A stretch of 64,000 nt of DNA from Candidatus Dependentiae bacterium (GTDB lineage Bacteria > Babelota > Babeliae > Babelales > RVW-14), in contig JAFEAY010000012.1 in assembly GCA_018266175.1 (NCBI GenBank), forward strand, positions 32,533 through 96,532, given 5' to 3'. Shown piece after piece: positions 46,068 to 54,276 of this stretch. The translations under genes and the position numbers were made by a program. Below the pieces are notes generated by a model. The model was not told the origin of the DNA, made no database searches, and saw only the letters and a program-made list of their open reading frames with translations. Within the stretch, counting starts at the first letter, position 1. Every line of letters starts with the position of its first letter.

Positions 46068-46973
46068 TTAAAAATTGAATAAGCTCCCTAAATCAGCCGA
46101 TGGCTCGCTAGAATCAGCAGAACCTTCTTGTGAAACAGGATCTGGAGAGCTTAACATTGCGTCAAGATCGGTATCAGCTGTCGGTTGAACAGTAGCAGCC
46201 TGCTCTACAGTAGAAGCCGAAACCTGCGTTTGCTCAGATTGCCCTGATGGTTTAGCTTCTGCTTGAACTCCTGAATCCGAAGCAGAAATTACTCCCGGAA
46301 TAGGTCCTTCTAACAAATACTTATCAAGCCACGCTTTATCTTCGAGCTTATCTTTTACGGCTCTTTCTTTTGCTTCTCTCAACTCTTTTGCTTCTCTTTC
46401 TTGCTCTTCTCGCCTTACCTTTTTCTCCCAAGATTGATAATCTTGCTGTCTTTTAAGCATTTCTGCTGCTCGTTTTTGTCGCTCCTTAAGCTGCTTCTCT
46501 TCACGCTCCCGTTTTTCCTTTAATCTTTTTACTTCCTGCTCTTTGTTCTTCTTCGGATCCTTTTCCTCAGTCTTTCTTTGTAGATCCTGAGATTCCCTTT
46601 CTTCTTCTTTCTGCTTTTCTTTAGCCTCCCATGCATCATTTTCCTGCTTTGCTTTGAGCATTTCAGCTTTTCGCTTTTGACGCTCTTGAGTCCGACTATC
46701 TTCTCGTTCCTGTTTTTCACGAGCACTTTTTGCCTTGCGTTCTTCTTTCTCTTTTGCCCTTTTCAGCTTATCTTTTTGCCAATTTTTATACTGATCAACA
46801 CGTTCCTTTTGTCGATTAAGAGCCTCTTTCTGTTTTCGCTCTTCTCGCTCTTCTGGAGTCTCTTCTTTTTTGCCTCCACCAAAGATAAAATCCAATGGTC
46901 CGGCATAGTTTCTTTCAATACCGATAGCAAATATCAACATGAGTATAGTTAACAAACGAATATTGATGTTCAT
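46068..46973 (-). CDS. Secreted coiled-coil protein, family member 2
   Basis: 301 residues from the ATG at 46973, which has GGGAGA seven bases upstream. Signal peptide at ~1-24, then GPLDFIFGGGKKEE, as in family member 1. Residues ~40-215 are a long charged Glu/Lys/Arg helix, with repeated RQKRxAEMLKxxQ units, probably a single helix or coiled coil. The tail DTDLDAMLSSPD..LGSLFNF matches family member 1. No enzymatic motif seen. Confidence 0.77.
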   Translation of the reverse strand: MNINIRLLTILMLIFAIGIERNYAGPLDFIFGGGKKEETPEEREERKQKEALNRQKERVDQYKNWQKDKLKRAKEKEERKAKSAREKQEREDSRTQERQKRKAEMLKAKQENDAWEAKEKQKEEERESQDLQRKTEEKDPKKNKEQEVKRLKEKREREEKQLKERQKRAAEMLKRQQDYQSWEKKVRREEQEREAKELREAKERAVKDKLEDKAWLDKYLLEGPIPGVISASDSGVQAEAKPSGQSEQTQVSASTVEQAATVQPTADTDLDAMLSSPDPVSQEGSADSSEPSADLGSLFNF

Positions 46974-47067
46974 ACACAAGTCTCCCTTTTTTATACTTAA
47001 AATTGACTATTTCAGATCTCTTTGAGTATCCAAAACGTGCACAACAGCAGTCAACATTTGATTGCAA

Positions 47068-47110
47068 TAGAAAAGGGCCCGACATCAAGCTGATATCGGG
47101 CCCTTTTCTA
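47068..47110 (-). terminator. Intrinsic terminator after acs
   Basis: Nearly perfect 20-base arms (TAGAAAAGGGCCCGA core, one mismatch) just downstream of the acs stop; on the minus strand the hairpin ends in CCCTTTTCTA. Confidence 0.85.
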
Positions 47111-47120
47111 AAATTAATAC

Positions 47121-49052
47121 TTATGCTGCAGAGCAGGAGTTACTATTGTTTTTTTTACTCAGAAGAAGTTGTAATTGTTGATAAACTCTTTTCACTTCAT
47201 CAACAGAAGCTTCATTTTCAAGCGTCGTTACATCACCAACAGGAAGCCCCTCAAGGACTGCACGTAAAACTCGACGCATTATTTTACCAGAACGAGTTTT
47301 TGGTAAACTATCAACAAAATAAATCCCACAAGGCATGATAAACGAGCCGATATGAGCTCTCGTACTTTGAATAATTTCGCGTTCAAGATCAACACTTGAA
47401 GTAAATCCTTGGCGCACAATAGCAAAGATAACAACACCTTCACCTGTAATAGGGTGAGAAACTCCAATTGCTGCAGCTTCGGCAATCGCAGGGACTGCCA
47501 CGGTAGCGCTTTCAATTTCAGCCGTTCCAATGCGATGCCCCGCAATATTTAATACTTCATCAGCACGTCCAAGCAACCAAAAATAACCGTTCTTATCCTT
47601 AATTGCATAGTCACCAGAATAGTACATTCCCTTAAAGCGCTCCCAGTAAACTGCCTTAAAGCGCTCTGGGGCTTTGTACAATCCAATCGCCATACCAGGC
47701 CATGGATTTTTCACAACCAAAAAACCCTTTGTGCCTGCTGGTACTGAATTTCCAAACTCATCAATAACATCAGCATCAATCAACGGCATTGGCTTGGTTG
47801 CAGAACCGGGCTTAAGATCAACCAAATCAAGCCCTGCAGTTGGTGCAATCATAAATCCGCCCGTTTCAGTCTGCCACCACGTATCAATAACCGGACAGCG
47901 CTTGCCACCAATAACATCGTAATACCACTGCCATACTTCTGGATTAATTGGCTCACCAACTGATCCTAAAATTTTAAGGCTGCTCAAATCATGCTTAGTA
48001 ATGTACTCAACGTCATAACGTTTAAACATACGCAGCGCTGTTGGTGAGGTATAAAAGATGGTTATTTTGTAGTTTGCAATTAGCTTCCACCACTGATCTG
48101 GCGCTGGAAAATCTGGCGCCCCCTCATACATCACACTTGAAATACCATGCATCAGAGGGCCATAAATTACGTATGAATGCCCGGTAATCCAGCCAATATC
48201 TGCTGTACACCAATAAATTGAATCTTCTTGCACATTAAATGCCCACTTGATCGTCGCATAAACGTAGGTCAAATAGCCGCCAGTTGAATGAGTAATTCCT
48301 TTAGGCTTACCGGTTGTCCCTGAGGTATACAAAATAAAAAGCGGATGATTTGACTCGACAGACACAGGCTCTACAAAATCTGCAGCCTGCTCGTACAGGT
48401 CATTCACAACCAGATCGCGCCCTTGCGTCAATGCAAGCTCCTGCTCGAGACGCTTAAGAACAAAAACTTTCTCGATGGTACAGGGCACTTCAAGCGCTTG
48501 GTCTACAATCTGCTTGAGATTTATGGAGCGCCCTTTTCGATAGACTACATCTGCTGTAAAAATAAATTTTGCTTGCGCATCACCAATGCGATCTTGCAGT
48601 GCTGCTGCACTAAAACCAGAAAATACAACCGACAGGGTAGCGCCAAGGCGAGTAATTGCAAGCATTGCAGCAGCAGCCTCTGGCGTCATGGGAAGATAGA
48701 CAATAACTACATCACCTTTTTTAACCCCAGCATCGCGCATAATCGATGCGTATTTATTGGTCATCAAAAATAATTGCCCATAGGTCACGGTACGATTATT
48801 ACCGCACTCATCTTCCCAATAAAATGCTATTTTTTCTTGAAGTCCATTTTTGATATGCACGTCAAGACAGGCATATGAGGCATTAATCTGCCCATCAACA
48901 AACCAGTGCGCAAAAGGCTCCGTCCAATTCAAAGCCTTGGTCCAGCGTTTAAACCACGGCAGTTTTTCGGCCTGCTGCTCCCAAAACATTTCTCGATCGG
49001 CTTGATTTTTTAATGATATCGATGTTGACGTTGATAAAGAGGAGTTATTCAC
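47121..49052 (-). CDS. acs: Acetyl-CoA synthetase
   Basis: 643 residues from a GTG at 49052 with AAAGG upstream; a GTG nine codons earlier (49079) has no ribosome-binding site. Adenylate-forming signatures: YTSGTTGKPKGITH, DTWWQTETGG, and YYSGDYAIKDKNGYFWLLGRADEVLNI (shown here as one block of family positions). The C-terminal catalytic Lys is in PKTRSGKIMRR. It activates acetate to acetyl-CoA in the cytoplasm. It is the only clear central-carbon enzyme in the window. A hairpin in its leader (49101-49125) hints at regulation. Confidence 0.96.
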   Translation of the reverse strand: MNNSSLSTSTSISLKNQADREMFWEQQAEKLPWFKRWTKALNWTEPFAHWFVDGQINASYACLDVHIKNGLQEKIAFYWEDECGNNRTVTYGQLFLMTNKYASIMRDAGVKKGDVVIVYLPMTPEAAAAMLAITRLGATLSVVFSGFSAAALQDRIGDAQAKFIFTADVVYRKGRSINLKQIVDQALEVPCTIEKVFVLKRLEQELALTQGRDLVVNDLYEQAADFVEPVSVESNHPLFILYTSGTTGKPKGITHSTGGYLTYVYATIKWAFNVQEDSIYWCTADIGWITGHSYVIYGPLMHGISSVMYEGAPDFPAPDQWWKLIANYKITIFYTSPTALRMFKRYDVEYITKHDLSSLKILGSVGEPINPEVWQWYYDVIGGKRCPVIDTWWQTETGGFMIAPTAGLDLVDLKPGSATKPMPLIDADVIDEFGNSVPAGTKGFLVVKNPWPGMAIGLYKAPERFKAVYWERFKGMYYSGDYAIKDKNGYFWLLGRADEVLNIAGHRIGTAEIESATVAVPAIAEAAAIGVSHPITGEGVVIFAIVRQGFTSSVDLEREIIQSTRAHIGSFIMPCGIYFVDSLPKTRSGKIMRRVLRAVLEGLPVGDVTTLENEASVDEVKRVYQQLQLLLSKKNNSNSCSAA

Positions 49053-49100
49053 CAGAGGGCCCTTTGTGATATTCAGCACATAATTTATAGCAAAAATATA

Positions 49101-49125
49101 AAGAGCAATTCACAAAATTGCTCTT
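49101..49125 (-). promoter_or_regulatory. Hairpin in the acs leader
   Basis: Ten-base perfect arms AAGAGCAATT and AATTGCTCTT around a 5-nt loop. On the minus strand it is followed by TATATTTTT, resembling a terminator, about 50 nt before the acs start. No minus-strand gene lies upstream, so attenuation or RNA stability are possible roles. Confidence 0.4.
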
Positions 49126-49259
49126 CGTGCCCATAGTTTTACAGGAGCACAAGAAAATTCAAGCACTTGAGCTATTTTGATTCTTCTCTGCCATCTGTTA
49201 GACTTGCCTGAGCACGTCAATAAAATCACCTTTTTAAGATACGTAACATAGTCAATTTC

Positions 49260-49925
49260 ATGCGATTATTTTTTATATTAATTCTTTTTTTTGGACTTCA
49301 AAGCATGATGCCTACAGCTCGTGCGCGTAAGAATCCACTCGTACTCCTCAGTCCACACGGCGATGCAAAGAGCATAAAAAAAGATCTCAAACCGTGCTGC
49401 CAACCTGAGCAAGTCCATGCATTTGCACATGAACTAGGGAAGCAGTTACAGAAAAAATATCGCTTTTCAATAGCCCTTACTCATGAACTAACCAATACCG
49501 TTGCTGCTTGGCGAATAGCTTCGTTAACCAATAAATTTGAGGCTGACTTTTTTCTCAACCTCAATCTGTATTACCAGCCGTCAAATAAACCTCACATTTC
49601 TCTTTTTTACCTTACCTACAACCCCTTAACTGAGCAAACGAATAGAACATTTGCGCCATGCTCATTTATTCCAGTACGCCTTGCTCATCTTATTTGCCTG
49701 CAGACAACTAAGCGTTATGCACACCTAATCCAGGCAATGCTTCAAAAACCAAAATATCAAAAGCAGTTGAGTATTGATGATCCGATCGGAGCTCCACTTA
49801 CCTCACTAGCTGGAATAAGCATTCCAGCGCTTGTACTTGAAGTAGGAATCAACGCTCAAGGGCAATGGAAGCAGCTTATTAAACCATTGGTTAAAAGTCT
49901 TGTTTTTTTGTCAAACCGACAATAA
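49260..49925 (+). CDS. Secreted amidase_3-like protein, probably catalytically altered
   Basis: 221 residues with a signal peptide (FFILILFFGLQSMMPTARA). The fold pattern follows N-acetylmuramoyl-L-alanine amidases: VLLSPHGD in place of DPGHGG, then ..RIASLTNKFEADFFLNLNLYY in place of R...AN...D.F.SIHAN, and PALVLEVGIN near the C-terminus. The second zinc-binding His of SIHAN is replaced (LNLNL), so normal peptidoglycan amidase activity is doubtful. It could bind but not cut peptidoglycan. The similarity is weak. Confidence 0.55.
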   Translation: MRLFFILILFFGLQSMMPTARARKNPLVLLSPHGDAKSIKKDLKPCCQPEQVHAFAHELGKQLQKKYRFSIALTHELTNTVAAWRIASLTNKFEADFFLNLNLYYQPSNKPHISLFYLTYNPLTEQTNRTFAPCSFIPVRLAHLICLQTTKRYAHLIQAMLQKPKYQKQLSIDDPIGAPLTSLAGISIPALVLEVGINAQGQWKQLIKPLVKSLVFLSNRQ

Positions 49926-50082
49926 TTAATATGTGTAAAATAGACACAACTTCGAGCTAAATAAAGTCGACAGAATCAAGCTTTCGCTAGAAAAAAGATC
50001 TTATTCTTGTTATATTATTTTTACTCCCTTTGTTGATACTTTTAGAAGTCCTTGAATAATTATTTTTGACCATGCGAAAGTT

Positions 50083-50445
50083 ATGATGAAAATGGTGATC
50101 AGTCGCTTTAAGGTCCCTGCGGTCATTTTTGTTGCATTCATTGGATTCGCGTGGGTCATGTGTTCACGTCTTTTCAACACACATGATTCAGATGTTTTCT
50201 ATTCAGAGCAAAAATACAACGAAGGTTTGGGTCGAATTTATTATGATCTAGGAATGCTTCGTTATAAGCGCGGAGACTACAAAAATGCCACGCGTGCATT
50301 TAAAAATGCAATTCAGGCTGATCAATCACTTATAGTTGCTTATGAAGCCTTGCAATCAACATACATGTTAAGAAGTAAATCAAATAAGGCAGCGGCAATC
50401 AAGAAGCAAGCTGCAAGTATACGTTCAACAGTACATCAAAATTGA
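50083..50445 (+). CDS. Small membrane-anchored TPR protein
   Basis: 120 residues. An N-terminal transmembrane helix (VPAVIFVAFIGFAWVM) is followed by one clear tetratricopeptide repeat (YDLGMLRYKRGDYKNATRAFKNAIQADQS) and a helical tail. It could be a small scaffold at the inner membrane. No partner is obvious from its neighbours. Confidence 0.75.
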   Translation: MMKMVISRFKVPAVIFVAFIGFAWVMCSRLFNTHDSDVFYSEQKYNEGLGRIYYDLGMLRYKRGDYKNATRAFKNAIQADQSLIVAYEALQSTYMLRSKSNKAAAIKKQAASIRSTVHQN

Positions 50446-50568
50446 TCCAAAATCATTTTTATAACTTCTCAAACTCATCCAAAACTCCTTTGAGTAAAAT
50501 TGACAGCCTTGATACCCCTTGTTATAGAAATATAATTGTTTCTTATTTTTTAATTAAAAAGGAGTTGT

Positions 50569-51165
50569 ATGAAGAAGCTTTCGTTGATTGCATTATTTCT
50601 TTTTGTTGGCCGTTGCTGCCTTGCAATGAATGGACAAGAAGAGTTTTTGACTATCGTTGTATCCAAAGAGACAATAAATCAAAATATTCAAAAAATAGAG
50701 TACGCTCGAAACTTATTTGAGGCTATCCAGGGATCTCCCTCAAAAAGACCATCAAAATCTTCAAAATTTGATTCTCACCTAAAAAATGTAGAGCTTGGAA
50801 ACAGTATACTTGTTCTTGTTATGCAATGGATGGGAGATCATGCCCAACTATGTGCTCTCAGTTTTTTTGCATTTGATAATACAAGTAAATTGTTCGATAT
50901 GGACGGGAGCTTTGGCTATGATCAAGAATGTGATCAAGACGTAATCGTTAATGCTTTTCGTGCAGCTTTTGATCGCCTCAAGAACACAGGAAACGGTGTT
51001 TATGGCCGGTTCTTTGTTGATGAAATAAGTTCACCTTATGAATGGCTTATTCCTAGACTCGGTTTTAACTTTGACGACGAGCTTAATAAAACGCTAAACG
51101 ACGTCAGCCTACACGTTACTTGTGTCTGCTCATTACGCTCTGTACGATGGAGTTCATCAAATTAA
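50569..51165 (+). CDS. Secreted hypothetical protein
   Basis: 198 residues with an ideal AAGGAG before the ATG. Signal peptide at 1-19 (LIALFLFVGRCCLA). The mature part has a Ser/Lys-rich linker (SPSKRPSKSSK) and a probable mixed alpha/beta domain with aromatic residues. No family recognised. Ends in a terminator. Confidence 0.7.
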   Translation: MKKLSLIALFLFVGRCCLAMNGQEEFLTIVVSKETINQNIQKIEYARNLFEAIQGSPSKRPSKSSKFDSHLKNVELGNSILVLVMQWMGDHAQLCALSFFAFDNTSKLFDMDGSFGYDQECDQDVIVNAFRAAFDRLKNTGNGVYGRFFVDEISSPYEWLIPRLGFNFDDELNKTLNDVSLHVTCVCSLRSVRWSSSN

Positions 51166-51198
51166 CATGAAAACTTAAGATAACAATATTGTAAAAAA

Positions 51199-51228
51199 AG
51201 GGGGCACAGTGTGCCCCTCTTTTATTAC
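51199..51228 (+). terminator. Intrinsic terminator
   Basis: GGGGCAC (51201-51207) and GTGCCCC (51211-51217) with a 3-nt loop, an A run before and TCTTTTATT after. Confidence 0.85.
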
Positions 51229-51234
51229 TCTCAT

Positions 51235-51327
51235 CTAAAATTTCTCGATACGCCGATGAAAGCTAATCGCAAAATGATGTGCATAATCACGTAGTGCAAT
51301 AGGATTGCTATCAGGACTATTGCGTTA
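51235..51327 (-). pseudogene. Remnant of a second uvrC-like 3' end
   Basis: Read on the minus strand this stretch encodes RNSPDSNPIALRDYAHHFA and continues ISFHRRIEKF to a TAG at 51237-51235. The intact UvrC at 52503 ends in IALRDYAHHFAISFHRSLEKL, and the DNA is clearly alike over about 60 bases. A TAA in frame just before RNSP and the absence of any start show that it is a fragment. RNSP is closer to typical UvrC than the intact copy is at that point. Confidence 0.7.
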
Positions 51328-51350
51328 AAATAAGCTCATTTCAAAATATA

Positions 51351-51383
51351 AAGCCGACTGGAGTTAACCAATCGGCTTGTTTT
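51351..51383. terminator. Terminator between the uvrC remnant and the ankyrin gene
   Basis: AAGCCGACTGG and CCAATCGGCTT pair with one mismatch around AGTTAA, with a T run on the plus strand and a T/A-rich end on the minus strand. It most likely ends the minus-strand ankyrin gene. Confidence 0.75.
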
Positions 51384-51416
51384 TCTGAGTTGAAATCGAA
51401 ATTCAGTTTGCTGAAA

Positions 51417-52199
51417 TTAACTGTTGGTTTTTTTCTGGAGATCCTCAATAGCATTGACAATTTCAGCGGAGCAAACGTTTCTGGCCCCCATAGAAGCTAA
51501 ATCTAGTGTAATACGATCTATACGAGGGCCTTCAGACATAAGAATTTTCACCATTTCATTATCGCCTCGAGATACAACTTTAAAAAACAAGCTCCCGAAT
51601 TCCTCCTGGTTTTCTTGAGCAGCACCATTGGCCAAAAGAATCTTTACAATTTCAGTATTGCGCTTTTCTATAGCACTAGTAAGCGCTTTAAAATTGCATG
51701 AATTCTTAGCCTTAGCTATAAGAAGCTTTGCAATTTCAGTATGGCCTTTATCTATAGCATAAATAAGTGCTGTCGGACCATACAGCCCCTTAGCATCAAC
51801 GTGAGCACCTGCATTTATGAGCATATTAACAATGTCAGTATAACCTTTTTTTGCAGCTGTCATAAGAGGAGTCACACCCCAATAATCTGCAACTTCAAGC
51901 TCAGCGCCCGCTGTAATTAAAGTTTTAACCTCTTTAAGGTCGCCATTTTCCACAGCGCGGTTAAGTTTACTACCCAGATCTCTTTTAGCAAAAAAGCGTG
52001 CGGCTCTGGCTGCTGCCTCATCACCTGCTCGTATGTCTTCGGCAGTGGGGCCTGTAGGTTCCCAATCAGATTTGGGCAGCTCTTTTTCTCTATTGATGCG
52101 GCTCAAGATTGCTTGACCTTTCTCTTCGAATGTTTGTGCCCAAGCGTATCCTGTCATCATAACTACCATCGATGGTATTAATATCAATTTGAACTTCAT
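51417..52199 (-). CDS. Secreted ankyrin-repeat protein
   Basis: 260 residues. Signal peptide at ~1-21 (LILIPSMVVMMTGYAWA). Residues ~80-215 carry about five ankyrin repeats, the clearest being WGVTPLMTAAKKGYTDIVNM and YGPTALIYAIDKGHTEIAKL. Ankyrin proteins bind other proteins and are typical effectors of intracellular bacteria; export is supported only by the signal peptide. It is a single-gene unit. Confidence 0.88.
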   Translation of the reverse strand: MKFKLILIPSMVVMMTGYAWAQTFEEKGQAILSRINREKELPKSDWEPTGPTAEDIRAGDEAAARAARFFAKRDLGSKLNRAVENGDLKEVKTLITAGAELEVADYWGVTPLMTAAKKGYTDIVNMLINAGAHVDAKGLYGPTALIYAIDKGHTEIAKLLIAKAKNSCNFKALTSAIEKRNTEIVKILLANGAAQENQEEFGSLFFKVVSRGDNEMVKILMSEGPRIDRITLDLASMGARNVCSAEIVNAIEDLQKKTNS

Positions 52200-52502
52200 A
52201 ATATCCTTGAAAATTTTAAGTTAGAACCGTTATCAATTACTTTGGATCATTCTTGCGAGCATCAATACCGGTAACAAGTTGACTTTGCTACTTATTATAG
52301 GATCTTGTAAAGCAAAAAGCAAAAGGATGTATAGATTCAATACATATGAGACTAAAGGTTGAAGCCCCACCTTTCAACAGCATTCCAAAGGGGTTAGATA
52401 AAGTCAGAATTTTCAATTTTTCAGTCTCACATACATCTGAACTTAGACACAATAAACAACATGAGAAATTCCTTTAAATAACTTTTATCAAGATAATCCC
52501 AG
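52200..52502. other. Intergenic region without identified features
   Basis: 303 nt upstream of the ankyrin gene and downstream of uvrC. It has one weak hairpin (AAAGGT/ACCTTT) and stop codons in all frames. It should contain the ankyrin promoter, but I cannot point to convincing boxes. Confidence 0.5.
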
Positions 52503-54089
52503 TCATAATTTTTCAAGACTGCGATGAAAGCTAATTGCAAAATGATGCGCGTAATCACGCAACGCAATCAGCATCTGCCCAACAAAGCTTTTCAGATCAA
52601 GCTTTCGCCCCTCTGGAATTCGATTGGAAAAAATGGTCTCTTCGCGCTTGGCTAGACACGCAAACTCAGCGTGTGGAAAAAGATCTTGTACCGCATTGAG
52701 CTGCCCCTTGCCTCCATCAATCACAATTAAGTCAGGAAGCTCAGTTGCATCGGCATAACGCCGGGCAACGATTTCACGCAAGCTGGCATAGTCATCAATT
52801 TGATGCACTGTTTTGATATGAAATTTTCTGAAAAATGCTTTGTCCGGCTCACCATTTTTAAAACGAATACAGGAACCAACCATAAACATCCCTTGCTTGT
52901 GAGAAATATCAAAGCAATCAATTGCTTTTGGTTCAAAGGGTAACTTGAGTAACACGCGCAGTTGCCTGCCCAAAGATTGTCGTTTTTCTTCATCCTGCTG
53001 AGCATGAAGCCTACCCAAGCGCAACAACGCGGCACCGTGCCCTTCACCTGGCTGAGTAACAAAAACATCGTAGCTTAGCTGATGCCACTCATGAACAAAT
53101 TTTTCAAGCAATTCGCGCTCATGCTCATTCATATCAAAATTTACAAAAATAGTCGCTGATGGAACATGAGTTCGATAAAAGCTGGTCATATGCTCAAGCG
53201 TTAGCTGTGAATAAGCCTGCTCTTGCCCATAATCTATATCATCGATAAAGGGAAAATAAAAAACTTCTCGTTTTTTAAAAGCACCATTAATTTCATCAAA
53301 TAAATAAAGCGTACGACGATCGCTGGTCAAAATCCAAATATCTTTTCGATCAAGCTTCCTGCTACTCGTTCCCTTTGCATCGAGTGCATCAAAAACGCTT
53401 GCAAAGGCTTTATAATAACCATAAAGCTCACGAGATCTTTCAAATGTTTGTTCGCGATTAGAAGCTTCAATTTGTTCTTGTAAATAGGTTAAGAATTTAG
53501 CATGCCCTTGCTTAAGCGCGGTACGGGCGAGCTCCATACGCTGAGCATAAGCCCCTTGGTCAAAGTCGTAACGGCATGAACCGGAACAAAGCCCCATGTG
53601 ATAATCTAGGCAACCGTTTTCAATCTTTTTTTTACAAAGCTTGAGTCTGAATGTTTTAAGCAAAAAGTCACACACTTTACGCGCTGGTCCTTTTTCAAGA
53701 AAGGGACCGAAGTAGCTCCCCTTAAGCTGCTGGGTACGCACTAATTTTAATTCAGGAGTTTTGCTCGACGTAATGAGAATGTATAAAAATGGCTGACCAG
53801 ACTTGAGTAAGACATTAAATTTTGGTTGGTGTGATTGTATGAGACGAGCTTCAAGCAGCATAGCTTCAAGCTCAGTTTTTGTTCCAATAAATTCAAGCTG
53901 GACACTTGCTTCTAAAATCAAATCTGCTTTAAGTTCGTACCCTTGTCGTTGCAAATAATTCATGACACGTTTTCGCAAATTTTTTGCTTTGCCAATATAG
54001 ACAATCTGCCCTTGTTCATCTTTGAACTGATAAACACCAGGCGTACTTGGCAATGCTTTTATTGTAGATTCAAGGTTTTGGGTACTCAT
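52503..54089 (-). CDS. uvrC: Excinuclease ABC subunit C, lacking the C-terminal HhH domain
   Basis: 528 residues from the ATG at 54089; upstream in-frame codons to 54149 are less likely. GIY-YIG nuclease at the N-terminus (GVYQFKDEQGQIVYIGKAKN). A Cys-rich segment (CKKKIENGCLDYHMGLCSGSC) follows, then the RNase-H-like nuclease domain (IDCFDISHKQG, LPDLIVIDGGKGQLNAV). The protein stops right after LRDYAHHFAISFHRSLEKL, where most UvrC proteins continue with a tandem helix-hairpin-helix DNA-binding domain of ~60-80 residues. It makes the dual incisions in nucleotide excision repair. A related fragment lies nearby at 51235-51327. Confidence 0.94.
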   Translation of the reverse strand: MSTQNLESTIKALPSTPGVYQFKDEQGQIVYIGKAKNLRKRVMNYLQRQGYELKADLILEASVQLEFIGTKTELEAMLLEARLIQSHQPKFNVLLKSGQPFLYILITSSKTPELKLVRTQQLKGSYFGPFLEKGPARKVCDFLLKTFRLKLCKKKIENGCLDYHMGLCSGSCRYDFDQGAYAQRMELARTALKQGHAKFLTYLQEQIEASNREQTFERSRELYGYYKAFASVFDALDAKGTSSRKLDRKDIWILTSDRRTLYLFDEINGAFKKREVFYFPFIDDIDYGQEQAYSQLTLEHMTSFYRTHVPSATIFVNFDMNEHERELLEKFVHEWHQLSYDVFVTQPGEGHGAALLRLGRLHAQQDEEKRQSLGRQLRVLLKLPFEPKAIDCFDISHKQGMFMVGSCIRFKNGEPDKAFFRKFHIKTVHQIDDYASLREIVARRYADATELPDLIVIDGGKGQLNAVQDLFPHAEFACLAKREETIFSNRIPEGRKLDLKSFVGQMLIALRDYAHHFAISFHRSLEKL

Positions 54090-54276
54090 TACAACCACCA
54101 TGTAACAATTAAGAGCTTCTTTCCACATAAAAACGATACACAAAAACAACTCGCTTGGCGAACAAACCCGAATGTCCTGGAAAAATAATCCTCTTTTTCA
54201 TTTACGAGAAACTAAAAATCGCTATATTAATGGGTGTCCAAAAAAGTAGAAACCACCTTTAAAAACTGAGTCCTGC

